From NCBI GenBank assembly GCA_009667805.1, contig CM019063.1:83417877-83481876 (forward strand): a DNA stretch of 64,000 nt. Direction: 5' to 3'. The stretch is from Leptobrachium leishanense. Its lineage: Eukaryota > Chordata > Amphibia > Anura > Megophryidae. Each line of letters begins with the position of its first letter. Position 1 is the stretch's first letter. Positions 36,001 through 40,537 of this stretch are shown here, in pieces. The position numbers were made by a program, and so were the translations under genes. The notes beneath the pieces were generated by a model. That model ran no database searches. It was not told the origin of the DNA and saw nothing but the letters and a program-made list of their open reading frames with translations.

Positions 36001-37433
36001 AGTAGCGATCTCAGCCCTCTGAGGAGCCACCACTACAATAGTAAAATGTATCCACTGGTTTTCGGATGAATGAAATTAGTTTTCATACTAAAGAACTGAA
36101 AACGAATTTCTTTAGCAACTAAATAAAGTGCATTTTAGGACTAATCCATTAGTTCAAAACGAAATTTTGTGCTGTGCACATGTCTAAAATACATCTAACT
36201 GCTCAAAAGGAGAAAAATTCTCTTAATACAATGTCAAACACCATAAATTACCCGACACTTGGAAAAAGGTGAACAGGAAAACGGAGCCAAGGATCCCAAC
36301 GTTTCGACTACAAAGGTCTTTATCAAGTGAAGGATAGAGACCCATAATTCTCTGGGTGATGTCCCGTTGTCAGTTGCTGGTCAGAAAGAAACATGGGGAA
36401 AAGCGTTGAACGCAGAGAAAACAAGATGACGGCCCATAATGAAGTGGGTATGCCCAGGATTAGGCCCTAGTGTCGCAAGACCTTAGAGCCAATGTAATTT
36501 TTTATAATTTATCTTTAGTCAAAAACAGCAATTATAAAAATAACTTAATCCCCCCCCCCATTTTTTTTACCTGGCCAAGTTTGGTGTCAGACCCATTCCT
36601 TTCCCATGATACCTGACTTGACCTTCTAAAAGTGATAGAAGTGGAGATATGAGAGCCAAAGCAGACCCCACCCCCCATTTCCAAAATCTGTCCAATGCTG
36701 GAGTTATTTCTGATATCATGATGCCAGCGCACTCAATAGATGCCCCTGGTCCTGGCCATTCTCGCTTCCTGCTAGTTACCTGGTGGTGAAGACCCAGGTT
36801 CTTGAGCGAACAATCGGCAGTTGAGCAACACACAGGACGTGCAGAGAGCGTTGTCTTTAATCCACAGGGAAAACTAACAATGCTCTCCACACACCCCTCA
36901 CTCTCATGTGTTTAAAAAAATACATTTAAAGAAGGATTTATAATACAAATATGGATAGAATACTACTGTGTATAGTGAAAATTGACCTTAAAAATTTTAA
37001 AGTTTGTTCTTTTGAACTATGAATAAAAAAGCATTGACCTATTGACTCCATCTGGCTCTTTATCAAAATTATCAAACATTTTATTAAAAGATCTAAAGGC
37101 GACGAAACCTGACAAGCGGGAGAAAATCAACATAAACCTTTTTTTTTTTTCTTCAAATCATATTTGCTTGAAGTGGACCCTGTCCACTATTTTCTGAGTG
37201 AGCAATTTAATGAATGGATTCTGTGACTATAGAATATCATTTTGACCTTGTGATATTCGTTTCCTTCTCAGGTTGAATACCGTGCTGGCTCCGGGGGTGA
37301 GCTTCTCCCTCAGGTGTACCTCAATGACCTTGACAGTGCACTGATCCCAGTGATCCACAACAGAACATCAGACTCCAGTATTTTGCCACTGGTGATGGAA
37401 CTGATCTTTTTCTTGATCGAGAGCCTAAAATAG
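2220..37433 (+). CDS. ZFYVE16: SARA/endofin-family protein, C-terminal part, 14 exons (5' end outside window)
   Basis: Fourteen exons with AG/GT borders join in phase to give 697 residues and a TAG stop. The family consists of endosomal FYVE-domain scaffold proteins that bind PI3P on early endosomes and link receptor-regulated Smads to TGF-beta/BMP receptor signalling. The part seen here lies after the FYVE finger. Residues about 1-59 resemble the Smad-binding segment (motif [17 protein letters not shown]), followed by a variable linker with [17 protein letters not shown]. From about residue 190 to the end runs the conserved SARA C-terminal domain ([46 protein letters not shown]). The paralogue ZFYVE9 shares this architecture. 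ZFYVE16 is preferred because [19 protein letters not shown] and the CGK region look closer to endofin as I remember it. Human endofin is about 1540 residues, so roughly the last 45% is present. No frameshift or internal stop is seen, so the gene looks functional. No FYVE cysteine pattern was found in 1-2219. Confidence 0.88.
2740..3190. repeat. Interspersed repeat shared with 56815-57345
   Basis: Blocks such as GGTTTTGGTTTACTTGAATG, ACTTTGGGATTAAAAACAGA and CAGCAGCAATAATGACCTGG recur in the same order near 56840-57090. A G-run at 3147-3159 and a T-run at 2842-2863 interrupt it. The superfamily is not identified. Confidence 0.65.
3191..3800. other. Intronic sequence without recognised feature
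   Basis: This stretch has no motif of the host gene and no repeat relationship that I recognised. It is AT-rich with T-runs. Confidence 0.35.
3806..3896. mobile_element. Short palindromic MITE (GGGTTATTCACT ends)
   Basis: The left end AAGGGGTTATTCACTGTGG is the reverse complement, with few changes, of the right end GCGGTTAGTGAATAACCCTT. At about 90 bp it is non-coding and foldable. The GGTTATTCA core resembles the ends of the larger CAGGGTTATTC family elsewhere in the window. Confidence 0.6.
3985..5860 (-). pseudogene. L2-clade LINE, 3' portion with reverse-transcriptase remnant, interrupted
   Basis: On the - strand the frame at 5306-5811 gives [33 protein letters not shown] and [16 protein letters not shown], typical of the C-terminal part of L2/CR1-group reverse transcriptases. 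The 3' UTR reads towards lower coordinates and ends at about 3990-4110 with the widespread tail TTGTAAAGCGCTGCGGAAAC and GGCGCTATATAAATGACAAT. A later insertion occupies 4348-5059. The copy is 5' truncated, frameshifted and non-functional. Confidence 0.85.
4348..5059 (-). mobile_element. Penelope-like fold-back insertion with 16-bp target duplication
   Basis: AAGTCATTCCACAGGA occurs at 4332-4347 and again at 5060-5075, bracketing the insertion in the L2 copy. The insert is a fold-back: 4352-4450 and 4620-4700 reappear inverted at 4720-4945. The left arm carries an extra block of about 135 bp. That block holds a decayed hammerhead-like motif on the - strand (4523-4552). A long target duplication plus inverted partial copies plus a hammerhead motif fits Penelope-like elements, though no reverse transcriptase or GIY-YIG is present. 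Confidence 0.6.
5861..6270. other. Intronic sequence, nothing recognised
   Basis: A short GT run occurs near 5861 and no repeat or exon signature is visible. Confidence 0.35.
6271..6430. mobile_element. Palindromic MITE of about 160 bp
   Basis: GAGTATAGCAGTGCGTAGTG at the left is mirrored by CACTACAGACTGCTATACTC at the right. AAGACAAGCTTTCGACTGTA and its inverted partner form the inner arms. It is non-coding. The adjacent L1 inserted only a few bases to its right. Confidence 0.7.
6590..7570 (+). CDS. L1 ORF1 protein (nucleic-acid chaperone), intact
   Basis: The 326-residue frame opens at ATG 6590 and closes with TGA. L1 ORF1 proteins trimerise and coat LINE RNA. Residues about 5-60 are basic and Pro-rich. 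Residues about 65-135 form a heptad-rich coiled coil (from [15 protein letters not shown] to [13 protein letters not shown]). The junction [16 protein letters not shown] marks the start of the RRM-like domain. The C-terminal domain shows [29 protein letters not shown] and LHAARTF. The length matches the family. There are no stops or frameshifts, which contrasts with the damaged ORF2. Confidence 0.88.
   Translation: MPASKPLKKTRPPDPSVAQHFVPAKKQAEAFQDGGHGETLYPEEELSTSADLTAPASRGDVERLFIKMSQMQTFLAGEVAKLGTELRGEIDSLGARTAELEDQAAELTQAHIDLAEGTGDLAKRVLFLESKMEDLSNRSRRNNIRLRGLPETVSPKDLNGTVLGILRRLAPDIPEAQLLMDRIHRAQRPPNISSLIPRDVIFRMHYFTAKHQILHAARTFQLEFEDKPLQLFQDLDPATLRRRAWRPITEHLSANDIPYTWGFPFRLQVSVAGRQVALTPSSELAAFWAAVKCPPLEDFVAPGLPPSSFPRLQQRWTRVGITSGDG
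7571..8312 (+). other. L1 region between ORF1 and ORF2
   Basis: This sequence is pyrimidine-rich with GC-rich segments (7845-7930). Several frames stay open by low complexity, but no domain is recognisable. It is unusually long for an inter-ORF spacer and could contain regulatory sequence for ORF2 translation. Confidence 0.5.
8313..12087 (+). pseudogene. L1 ORF2 (endonuclease-reverse transcriptase), several frameshifts
   Basis: The apurinic-type endonuclease is visible: [14 protein letters not shown] near 8320, [32 protein letters not shown] near 8725, [10 protein letters not shown] and WSDHAPISM near 9000. Reverse transcriptase follows with [70 protein letters not shown] and catalytic AYADDVLL (about 10410). 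The C-terminus has the [19 protein letters not shown] knuckle. The frame changes near 8360, 8780-8830, 9185, 9690, 10310 and 10900-11030, so no complete protein can be made. A normal L1 ORF2 is about 1200-1300 residues. Confidence 0.88.
12088..12445 (+). other. L1 3' UTR
   Basis: A C/T-rich tract at 12125-12200 is followed by unique sequence and AATAAA, ending in an A/T tail at the right-hand target duplication. Confidence 0.7.
12657..13811. mobile_element. TTAA-flanked non-autonomous DNA transposon (piggyBac/Kolobok type)
   Basis: It starts TTAACCCTTTCGCTGC (TTAA 12657-12660) and ends CAGCGAAGGGGTTAA (TTAA 13808-13811), so the ends are inverted repeats inside a TTAA target site. Inside are long inverted segments: CGGATGACGTGTGGGGCACG at 12673 against its complement near 12720, and AAAGCGGTGCCTGGTTTTTA near 12990 against 12949-12968. 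An open frame at 13199-13582 has no recognisable domain. It shares internal sequence with the smaller element at 27815-28187. Confidence 0.75.
13812..14200. other. Intronic sequence, nothing recognised
   Basis: This is AT-rich with a few short purine runs. No exon, RNA gene or terminal inverted repeat was identified. Confidence 0.35.
14230..15600 (-). pseudogene. Tc1-like transposase relic
   Basis: Read on the - strand, the order and wording follow Tc1-family elements of fish and frogs: an upstream CACCTGTCTATATAAA block near 15540, an N-terminal [15 protein letters not shown] near 15470, [13 protein letters not shown] near 15260, AGTGAAGCATGGTGGTAGTA near 14950 (the TVKHGGGS region), and the [14 protein letters not shown] catalytic block near 14780. 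A terminal segment near 14490 reads GGTCTGAATACTTTTTGC. Many stops and frameshifts destroy the DDE protein. The transposase normally has about 340 residues. Confidence 0.8.
15628..15804. mobile_element. Palindromic MITE, CAGGGTTA family, TAA target duplication
   Basis: It starts CAGGGTTACTCAGAGAG and ends CTCTCTGAATAACCCTG, with TAA at 15625-15627 and 15805-15807. Inner arms (GGCGAAAACCAGGAGAATGA against TCATTTTCCTGGTTTTCACC) make almost the whole 177 bp a hairpin. It belongs with the 0.9-kb elements at 48212 and 49533. Confidence 0.8.
15905..16130 (-). repeat. SINE-like repeat with L2-type 3' tail
   Basis: On the - strand, GACACAGGTTCAATCCCGGC (about 16058-16077) contains a good pol III B-box (GGTTCAATCC). 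It is followed by AGTAAGTGTCCTTGGGCAAG and a tail CCCAGGACATACTTGAAAAC ... ATGTAGCCTTCCTGGTAAAA. The same tail ends the L2 copy at 50522-50580 and recurs at 24235 and 29800, suggesting mobilisation by that LINE. The A-box is not clear. Confidence 0.6.
16131..16706. other. Intronic sequence before exon b
   Basis: No exon or TIR element was identified. The last 40 bases are pyrimidine-rich and serve as the acceptor tract of exon b. Confidence 0.4.
16707..16858 (+). CDS. ZFYVE16: ZFYVE16 exon b: linker with [15 protein letters not shown]
   Basis: The acceptor is TTGTCTGTACAG before 16707 and the donor is CCACG|GTGAGC after 16858. The frame continues exon a exactly: the split glycine is followed by [20 protein letters not shown]. 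The [16 protein letters not shown] motif is a signature of SARA and endofin. A Ser/Pro-rich stretch ([13 protein letters not shown]) ends the exon in phase 0. The exon lies 14.3 kb from exon a, and the intron between them hosts a 6-kb L1 element and several DNA transposons. It is not apparent as a long open frame and was found by its motif. Confidence 0.88.
16980..17500. repeat. Unclassified GC-rich inverted repeats
   Basis: TGGGCAAATCCCACTGCCTG... and the segments around CGCATGCGCGATGACGTCCC and GGGGATTCCCCTCC show short palindromes in GC-rich sequence unlike the flanks. A 10-base C run is at 17297-17306. Layout is reminiscent of a fold-back DNA element, but clear ends were not found. Confidence 0.35.
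17613..18788. mobile_element. hAT-type non-autonomous transposon with internal fold-back tandem units
   Basis: TAGGGATGCACCGATACC opens it and GTATCGGTGCAACCCTA closes it. An exact 8-bp duplication ATTTTAAT flanks it (17605-17612 and 18789-18796), the hAT hallmark. Inside are a CCCCCCAGCTCATGGATA tandem array (17720-17880) and repeated blocks of about 250 bp. These blocks alternate orientation: GCAGCTGCAGGGCCTGTCCG, GCATTCGGACAGGCCCATCG, and ACTTACCTTCC...GCGACGCCGG with inverted partners. No transposase is present. A second family member lies at 51870-52674. Confidence 0.9.
18903..19400. repeat. Repeated module 'ATTGCTGTGGAGCTCTGTG / CATACACACTGCACATTACTGTG'
   Basis: A unit of about 60-70 bp recurs in direct and inverted order (18903-19025 is itself a palindrome). 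Related copies are at 24905-24970, 44955-45105 and 60130-60255. An L2-type tail (GCACTGTACAAGGGGAGAAA) is inserted at about 19029-19190. Origin unknown; non-coding. Confidence 0.65.
19684..20536. mobile_element. TTAA-flanked T2/Kolobok-like MITE
   Basis: Left end TTAAAGGGATATGCATG and right end CATGCATGTCCCTTTTAA are near-perfect inverted repeats beginning with TTAAAGGR, as described for frog T2 MITEs. The interior is T- and pyrimidine-rich (20143-20163 T run) with no recognisable transposase. It ends about 370 bp before exon c. Confidence 0.7.
20754..20786 (+). other. Weak hammerhead-like remnant
   Basis: CTTGAGGCGAGCACAGCGAA followed by ATGCGTTGG has a short GC helix and the GAAA-xxGCGTTGG end seen in the better motifs of the window. 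The CUGAUGA box is degraded. It is probably a scrap of a Penelope-like element. Confidence 0.35.
20905..21148 (+). CDS. ZFYVE16: ZFYVE16 exon c: acidic linker leading into the C-terminal domain
   Basis: The acceptor is CTCCTACAG before 20905 and the donor is GGAG|GTAAAA after 21148. It is read in phase 0 from exon b. It begins [11 protein letters not shown] and contains [18 protein letters not shown] and [12 protein letters not shown]. The latter corresponds to the family's NLIPEDGLPPIL-type motif at the edge of the conserved C-terminal region. Nearby GT dinucleotides make the exact donor slightly uncertain, but the one chosen keeps phase with exon d. Confidence 0.82.
21374..21496 (+). CDS. 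ZFYVE16: ZFYVE16 exon d: start of SARA C-terminal domain
   Basis: The acceptor is CCAATTTTAG and the donor is TTTCAT|GTAAGT. The frame gives [20 protein letters not shown] and then [20 protein letters not shown]. The pattern DDGPNPLxFxLNANLLxxVK is diagnostic of the family. Confidence 0.88.
21497..22390 (+). other. Intron between exons d and e
   Basis: No TIR element was recognised and the sequence looks like plain intron. A C-terminal frame open on + at 21607-22116 has no family match. Confidence 0.4.
22391..22546 (+). CDS. ZFYVE16: ZFYVE16 exon e
   Basis: The acceptor is TGTTCATCAG and the donor is AGAAAG|GTAACA. The encoded segment includes [20 protein letters not shown] and [19 protein letters not shown]. 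It matches the conserved KCWxFxxxGxxxVGQxEIVxLLxCLP...PKDIF block of SARA and endofin. Confidence 0.88.
22547..23255 (+). other. Intron sequence with purine-rich and homopolymer runs
   Basis: G- and A-rich sequence lies at 22990-23100, with a C run at 23113-23125. No exon, RNA gene or classifiable repeat is seen. Confidence 0.4.
23264..23453. mobile_element. Fold-back element, arms about 70 bp
   Basis: CTCCCCCAGAAACAAAAATC ... GGAGCGGGATCTTGCTGCAG is mirrored by CTGCAGCAAGATCCCGCTCC ... TTTTTGTTTCTGGGGAG, leaving a loop of about 60 bp. Arm identity is high, so the element looks young. Confidence 0.75.
23690..23953. mobile_element. MITE of the CCTCCCNGGCGG / GAGTGTGGCTCGGGG family (right part)
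   Basis: The right end CCGTCAGGGAGGTTAA and the internal inverted GTGTGGCTCGGGGATACCAC / TAACCCCGAGCCACACTCGG match the element at 40177-40537. The left end is not identifiable. Confidence 0.6.
24140..25077. mobile_element. hAT-type element with nested repeat fragments
   Basis: Ends CAGTGGCGTCAC and GTGACGCCACTG are perfect inverted repeats, and an exact 8-bp ACTGTGGT duplication flanks them (24132-24139 and 25078-25085). Inside lie an L2/SINE tail (24237-24290) and a decayed piece of the CAGGGTTATTC family (24310-24900, with ATAAGGTCCTATGAATGATA shared with 49933-49950). A copy of the CTCACAGTAATTGAGTGT module (24905-24970) and a G run are also present. Confidence 0.85.
25338..25562 (+). 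CDS. ZFYVE16: ZFYVE16 exon f: FLGSKDHGG to [10 protein letters not shown] block
   Basis: The acceptor is TTTTCCGAACAG and the donor is TTTGGCG|GTGAGA. This is the longest well-conserved coding block, containing [37 protein letters not shown] and [16 protein letters not shown]. The [15 protein letters not shown] motif is nearly invariant in the family. The reading frame stays open into the intron up to 25624, which is chance. Confidence 0.9.
25931..26013 (+). CDS. ZFYVE16: ZFYVE16 exon g
   Basis: The acceptor is TTTTATATAG and the donor is CTGACG|GTAATT. This 83-nt exon encodes [20 protein letters not shown] and TIFNLLT, matching the family's YPxPLxSxRxRKPxFGExGHTIxNLL segment. It is too short to stand out as an open frame and was placed by phase and motif. 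Confidence 0.88.
26087..26930 (-). pseudogene. L2-clade LINE 3' fragment
   Basis: The - strand frame at 26370-26921 reads [47 protein letters not shown] and [15 protein letters not shown], the terminal part of L2/CR1-type reverse transcriptase ORFs. The 3' tail (ATTGTACAGCGCTGCGGAAT) ends near 26100. A G run at 26690-26701 and small indels break the frame. Confidence 0.8.
27539..27643 (+). CDS. ZFYVE16: ZFYVE16 exon h
   Basis: The acceptor is TTTGCATTGCAG and the donor is AATGAG|GTAGGT. It has exactly 35 codons in phase 0: [20 protein letters not shown] and then [14 protein letters not shown]. DFRNYQYTxPxVxGLVxxME is a family signature. Confidence 0.9.
27815..28187. mobile_element. TTAA-flanked MITE (TTAACCCCTTAAGGAC)
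   Basis: TTAA at 27815-27818 and 28184-28187 bracket ends TTAACCCCTTAAGGAC and AGCAAGGGGTTAA. Internal text (GGTACCATTTGGAAAGGCC, AGCTGCCACGG, GGGGTTCCCCGGTTAA) parallels the element at 12657-13811, so this is a shorter relative. Confidence 0.7.
28188..29521 (+). other. Intron between exons h and i, nothing clear
   Basis: Plain AT-rich intron. Short GGTCTATTCACAC-like and TGAATAGACCC words (28310-28330, 28670-28682) hint at one degraded palindromic MITE, but ends are not firm. The frame at 28930-29211 on the - strand has no family match. Confidence 0.4.
29522..29672 (+). CDS. ZFYVE16: ZFYVE16 exon i
   Basis: The acceptor is GTTTCTAG and the donor is AGGCAAG|GTGAGT. The product includes [20 protein letters not shown] and [18 protein letters not shown]. 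The [34 protein letters not shown] pattern fits the family without gaps. Confidence 0.9.
29796..29905 (+). repeat. L2/SINE tail fragment
   Basis: CACCCAGGACATACTTGAAA ... ATTCTTCCTGGTAAAATCC matches the tail of the L2 copy at 50522. It is followed by GCCCAAGGACACTTACTGGA, as in the SINE-like repeat near 16030 but in rearranged order. It lies between exons i and j. Confidence 0.65.
30046..30126 (+). CDS. ZFYVE16: ZFYVE16 exon j
   Basis: The acceptor is CTTTCCTTCCTAG and the donor is GTTGAAG|GTAGGT. This 81-nt exon encodes [20 protein letters not shown] and AKSSIVE, among the most conserved stretches of the C-terminal domain. Confidence 0.9.
30377..30770. mobile_element. MITE of the TTAACCTCCCTGGCGG family, right end missing
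   Basis: TTAACCTCCCTGGCGG opens it. Internal CAGAGTGTGGCTCGGGGTTA and its inverted partner, and TCGCGATCGCC arms around 30590-30665, match the 40177 element. The right terminus is absent or diverged. Confidence 0.6.
30771..32058 (+). other. Intron between exons j and k, nothing recognised
   Basis: No classifiable element was found. A C-rich/GGGG tract occurs at 31910-31925 and a T run at 31952-31965. Confidence 0.35.
32059..32221 (+). CDS. ZFYVE16: ZFYVE16 exon k
   Basis: The acceptor is TTTACTCATTAG and the donor is AACAAAGG|GTAATA. It encodes [20 protein letters not shown], then [19 protein letters not shown] and [13 protein letters not shown]. The CGK and WVD elements fit endofin somewhat better than SARA as I recall them. 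Confidence 0.88.
32480..32585 (+). CDS. ZFYVE16: ZFYVE16 exon l
   Basis: The acceptor is TTCTTCTTAAAG and the donor is ACAGAG|GTAAAG. It completes the split glycine of exon k and reads [18 protein letters not shown] and then [15 protein letters not shown]. The [10 protein letters not shown] junction with the next exon supports ZFYVE16 over ZFYVE9. Confidence 0.88.
32824..32991 (+). CDS. ZFYVE16: ZFYVE16 exon m
   Basis: The acceptor is TTCTTTAATCTAG and the donor is GACATG|GTAATT. It has 56 codons in phase 0: [40 protein letters not shown] and [13 protein letters not shown]. The ALCPHxKxLKxxGMxKxGLRVxxDxD pattern is characteristic of the family. Confidence 0.9.
33075..33235 (-). repeat. L2 3' tail fragment
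   Basis: The - strand reads CTAAACTGTAAGCTCCTATG, AGCAGGGCCTTC and TTGTAAAGCGCTGTGGAAAC, then an AT-rich end, identical in layout to the tails at 3990 and 52683. Confidence 0.8.
33240..34900 (+). other. Intron sequence of unknown origin, possibly LTR-derived
   Basis: CCGGGTATAAATATGTGTGC at about 34670 followed by GATACTGGAGACATTGG and a TATAAAAGC could be promoter-like, as in an LTR. I could not find matching TG...CA ends or a target duplication. A G run lies at 34349-34361. Confidence 0.3.
35056..36186. mobile_element. hAT-type element with internal tandem and fold-back repeats
   Basis: TIRs TAGACATGTGCA and TGCACATGTCTA are flanked by an exact 8-bp AAATACAT (35048-35055 and 36187-36194). 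Inside is a tandem array of about 45-bp units (GGAGGATGTTCTATACATTA ... CAGAGAGGGG) at 35300-35575. A hairpin follows at 35858-35950 (GGTGCTAACTTAACCAGAGC against its complement). It is inserted in a Penelope-like fragment. Confidence 0.88.
36297..36328 (-). ncRNA. Hammerhead-like motif, degenerate
   Basis: The - strand has UUGAUAAAGAC, loop UUUGUA, then GUCGAAACGUU. A 3-bp stem II (GAC/GUC) and the GAAAC box are kept. The CUGAUGA box is altered, including the catalytic G8 position, so activity is unlikely. Confidence 0.4.
36430..37271 (+). other. Intron before last exon, nothing recognised
   Basis: No repeat or second gene was recognised. The final 20 bases form the acceptor tract of the last exon. 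Confidence 0.35.
37272..37433 (+). CDS. ZFYVE16: ZFYVE16 last coding exon
   Basis: The acceptor is TTTCCTTCTCAG before 37272 and the stop TAG is at 37431-37433. It encodes [40 protein letters not shown] and a C-terminal [13 protein letters not shown], the expected terminus of endofin/SARA proteins. The 4.3-kb intron before it contains an L2 tail, a hAT element and a Penelope-like fragment. Confidence 0.92.
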   Translation, partial: VEYRAGSGGELLPQVYLNDLDSALIPVIHNRTSDSSILPLVMELIFFLIESLK

Positions 37434-38370
37434 GCCTGGGTTTCTTTCTAAAGACGGTTAATTCAGCTTGGCCTGTACGCCGGTCACGATCATCTTTTTA
37501 TGCTGTAAATGCCTAGAACCGCTCAATCATCACTCAGTGGACAGGACACACATATCAGCACAAGTTTTGCCTTATTTATAATATTTCTTGGCTTGTGTAA
37601 ATTTCTAGATGCTGGTTGTAAAGATGCTTTGAGACACCCGTTCTTGATCCCCGAGTCCTTGTTTGAAGTTGGATAAAGACGGCCAGTGCAAAAATTGACT
37701 ATAGGCAAAATACAGAAAAAACCCATCATACCCTAAATGACATTTTAATTCAACAGAACACTATTTTATCAATATTAAGTAGCCAATGAAGGTAATGACT
37801 GCAGTAATGGTAAGTGCATGATGGGGAAAAAACCTCCATGCCATTGCTTATCTGTCAGAATTAAAATTAATCTATTTATCCTTCATTGTTTAAATCTTCT
37901 GAAATGACTTTACAGGCACTTGTGATTTTATATCTATATATAATTCTACACGTGCATATATTGATTTCAATTTACTTTGCAGTTCAGCATTGCACTTTAT
38001 ACAGTAATATTTATGTGCAATTAAATGATGTGCTATTAAGCTTCTGGTGTATATATATATATATTAAATAATTGGTATTTTAAGACCACAACACAAATTC
38101 CTCCAGTACCATAGAGAGGCCGATCATTAAGCCAAAAAAAGCTTAATTTTAATAACTTTATATGCAAAATACATCTATTTGGATAGAAATTCACAATTTG
38201 GAATACGTGCGTATGTTACTTTATATTTATATCGTTCAAGCAATAATTTAGTAAAGGCCATATATATTTTTGTATTAGATTGAATATTATTATAATTGTA
38301 TTCAGCTCTGCGCGGTTTAGGTTGAATATATCAAAATGTAATAATAAAAGACCAGTAATCTCTGTACAGT
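37434..38370 (+). other. ZFYVE16: Probable 3' UTR of ZFYVE16 with polyadenylation signal
   Basis: AT-rich sequence follows the stop codon. A consensus AATAAA lies at 38343-38348, followed about 20-50 bases later by a T/GT-rich stretch, a typical cleavage region. This is inferred from position and signal only. Another AATAAA near 38880 could serve as an alternative end. Confidence 0.5.
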
Positions 38371-40176
38371 GTTTTATATGTATCTGAGTCAGAGTGGGAT
38401 TCTATGATGGAGCGACCATGTCCTGTATGTGTTTATGCACTGGGTTAGGGGACACTGGACTAAGGTGGAAATTGAAGTGTCTTCTGTAATGTAAAGATCG
38501 TGAAAGTTACAACCGTGTTGTATATTGTCTTGAGCTCCCCACTAAGCATCGTTGTAGCACACGGTGTGGATACAGGGTGACATTTGTAGGAGATCAGTAT
38601 GATTTGCTCATTGTGGACATGAAGTAAACTGATACATTCTACCAGCATCCTGCGAACAATCCAATAGAATTAGGAGGGGTTTGAAGCCATCCCAAAGTCA
38701 TTTGATTTATACTGCTTTAGAACTCATTCCGTATCATCCTACCTCAAAGTCAGCAGTGTAAGGTGAGCATTGTGGATGATTATTTCAGAACAATGAAAGG
38801 ATTATTTTTCTGATCACCAGTGTGAAGCTGTTGTGAAAAAGGTGCAATTCTTCTCTTCTAGTCACAAGCAGGACACTGAGAATAAATGGTTCCCCGTGTC
38901 CTTCTGCTGTCCATATGCGAGCTTGTGCAGGCCCTGTCATTTTAGATAGTCGGCCTACAGTCCTACTTCAGGATGGTTTCAGATGGAAACACTTGAAGTC
39001 ACAACAGCTAGGGAACGGAAAGACTGCACCACATTGAGCGGGGTGCCTTCTGCCCTCCTCACTTGGTAACCATGCTGAAATAATATGGTGTTTGTACAAG
39101 GTCGCATTTATTTTACTAAATGTTGATCCGTTAAGCTGTTGAGTCTTTTCCTCTTCCCATTTGTCTCAGGAAGCCAGTGATTACCATGCAATGCGTTGTA
39201 AACCCATTCCCTATTAATATAATCTTAAAATTGAAGACCCAAAACAATTGTCCACAACTGAAGGCAGGAGTCGGCAACGCTGGCTCGTCAGATGTTTTGG
39301 AACTACATTTCCCCTGAGTCTTCAAACTGACGGGTGACTGAGCCTTTAGAGAGATGTAGGTCCTAAACCTCTGGAGGGGGGGCCAAGGATGCTGACCCTG
39401 AAATTAAGGTTTGATTACCCATTTAGTCTCAAAACTGCCCAAAATCATTTGTAAGGTTAACTTGACCATAGATCCAAAAGGGGCATCTTTAATTTTGTTC
39501 ATTCTAGTTATGGCAGTACACGTGTCACTGTAGGTTTGTGTTCACATTCCACGGCCTGCCGTTAAACAAGAGTAGAGGCGCGTGTCTCTGAGAGGATATA
39601 TACATACTAGTTTAAGAAAATCACATCTGCCGTATTGAACTGGGGAAATTGAGCTGGACAGAGAGCAGGGAACCACAAGGGTTACGGCACTCAGTTTGGA
39701 GACTATGTGAGCCTCTCATTTGGAATGGGCTGGCTCGACATGGTGTCCATTATGTGCTCCCGTACTTAACGTGCCATCTGGCGTCCGTCGCAGCATTGAG
39801 ACACTGCAATGGGGCCAGCCACACGCTGTTGTGTACGCAACAATGTCCGTGCAGCAGCCCTCTCCGTCAAAGCGTTAGGACACGCGTTTGACGGAGCTGC
39901 AAAGTGCAATCCTCCACAGGAGAATCGAGCCTTGCAGCACTGAGCGCACTAACTGCGCTCAGCGAGGTGGCCAGACGGTTGTCGAGTAGAAGGAACGTCC
40001 TCTCTCACGGACGTTCCTTCTGCTCTCTAATGACGCTGGTCTGACCCCGGCCTAAGCAGGGGTTGTAGAAGAAATAAGGTTCCATGTAAGGTTTTGGGTA
40101 ATTAGTCATTGTCATGGACTCTCCACCTGGTTTCAAGTCATTCTATCATATACATACATGGATTACTAAAACGTTT
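38371..40176. other. Intergenic sequence
   Basis: A common vertebrate repeat scrap GTCAGATGTTTTGGAACTAC lies near 39286. Short GC-rich palindromes (GGACGTTCCTTCTGCTC and its inverse at about 39990-40025; TCCGTCAAAGCGTTAGGACA near 39865 followed by its partial inverse) lie at 39750-40030. No gene is seen. Confidence 0.4.
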
Positions 40177-40537
40177 TTAACCTCCCGGACGGTATTCCCG
40201 AGTGTGGCTCGGGGTTAACTTTTTGTACCGAAAGCGGGATCCCCGAGCCACACTCAGGCTGTATACTTACATGTCCTGCGCTCCCTCACTGATCCCCGCA
40301 GTCTCCTCCAGCCGCTCGCAACGTCACACTGCCTGGATCTCTTCTCGCGAGGAGTGAACCAGAAAGTGTGACATCGCGATCGGCTGCAGTGTAAGTATTG
40401 GCCCGAGTGTGGCTCGGGGATACCGCTTTCAGTATGGAAAGTTAACCCCCAAGCCACACTTACACCGCTAGGGGGCCAGATTAATTGTACCGATTATGAC
40501 CTATAAAATGTTAGAATCGGACCGCCAGGGAGGTTAA
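40177..40537. mobile_element. TTAA-flanked MITE, CCTCCCGGACGG ends
   Basis: TTAACCTCCCGGACGGT at the left and ACCGCCAGGGAGGTTAA at the right, both ending in TTAA. Internal arms GAGTGTGGCTCGGGGTTAAC / GGATCCCCGAGCCACACTCA repeat near the right end. Copies or parts occur at 23690, 30377 and 55520. A TTAA target suggests piggyBac or Kolobok machinery. Confidence 0.8.

Larger units (their letters stand above)
34905..36420 (-). repeat. Penelope-like fragment split by the hAT insertion
   Basis: The sequence on both sides of the hAT element (about 34905-35055 and 36195-36420) reads continuously once one AAATACAT is removed. On the - strand it contains CTTGATAAAGACCTTTGTAG followed by TCGAAACGTTGGGATCC, a motif common at the ends of chordate Penelope-like elements. 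Confidence 0.5.

Noticed and set aside
2220..37433. Assigning the gene to ZFYVE9 (SARA)
   Set aside because: Architecture is the same, but the [21 protein letters not shown] and CGK-containing segments looked closer to endofin from memory. A phylogeny would settle it.
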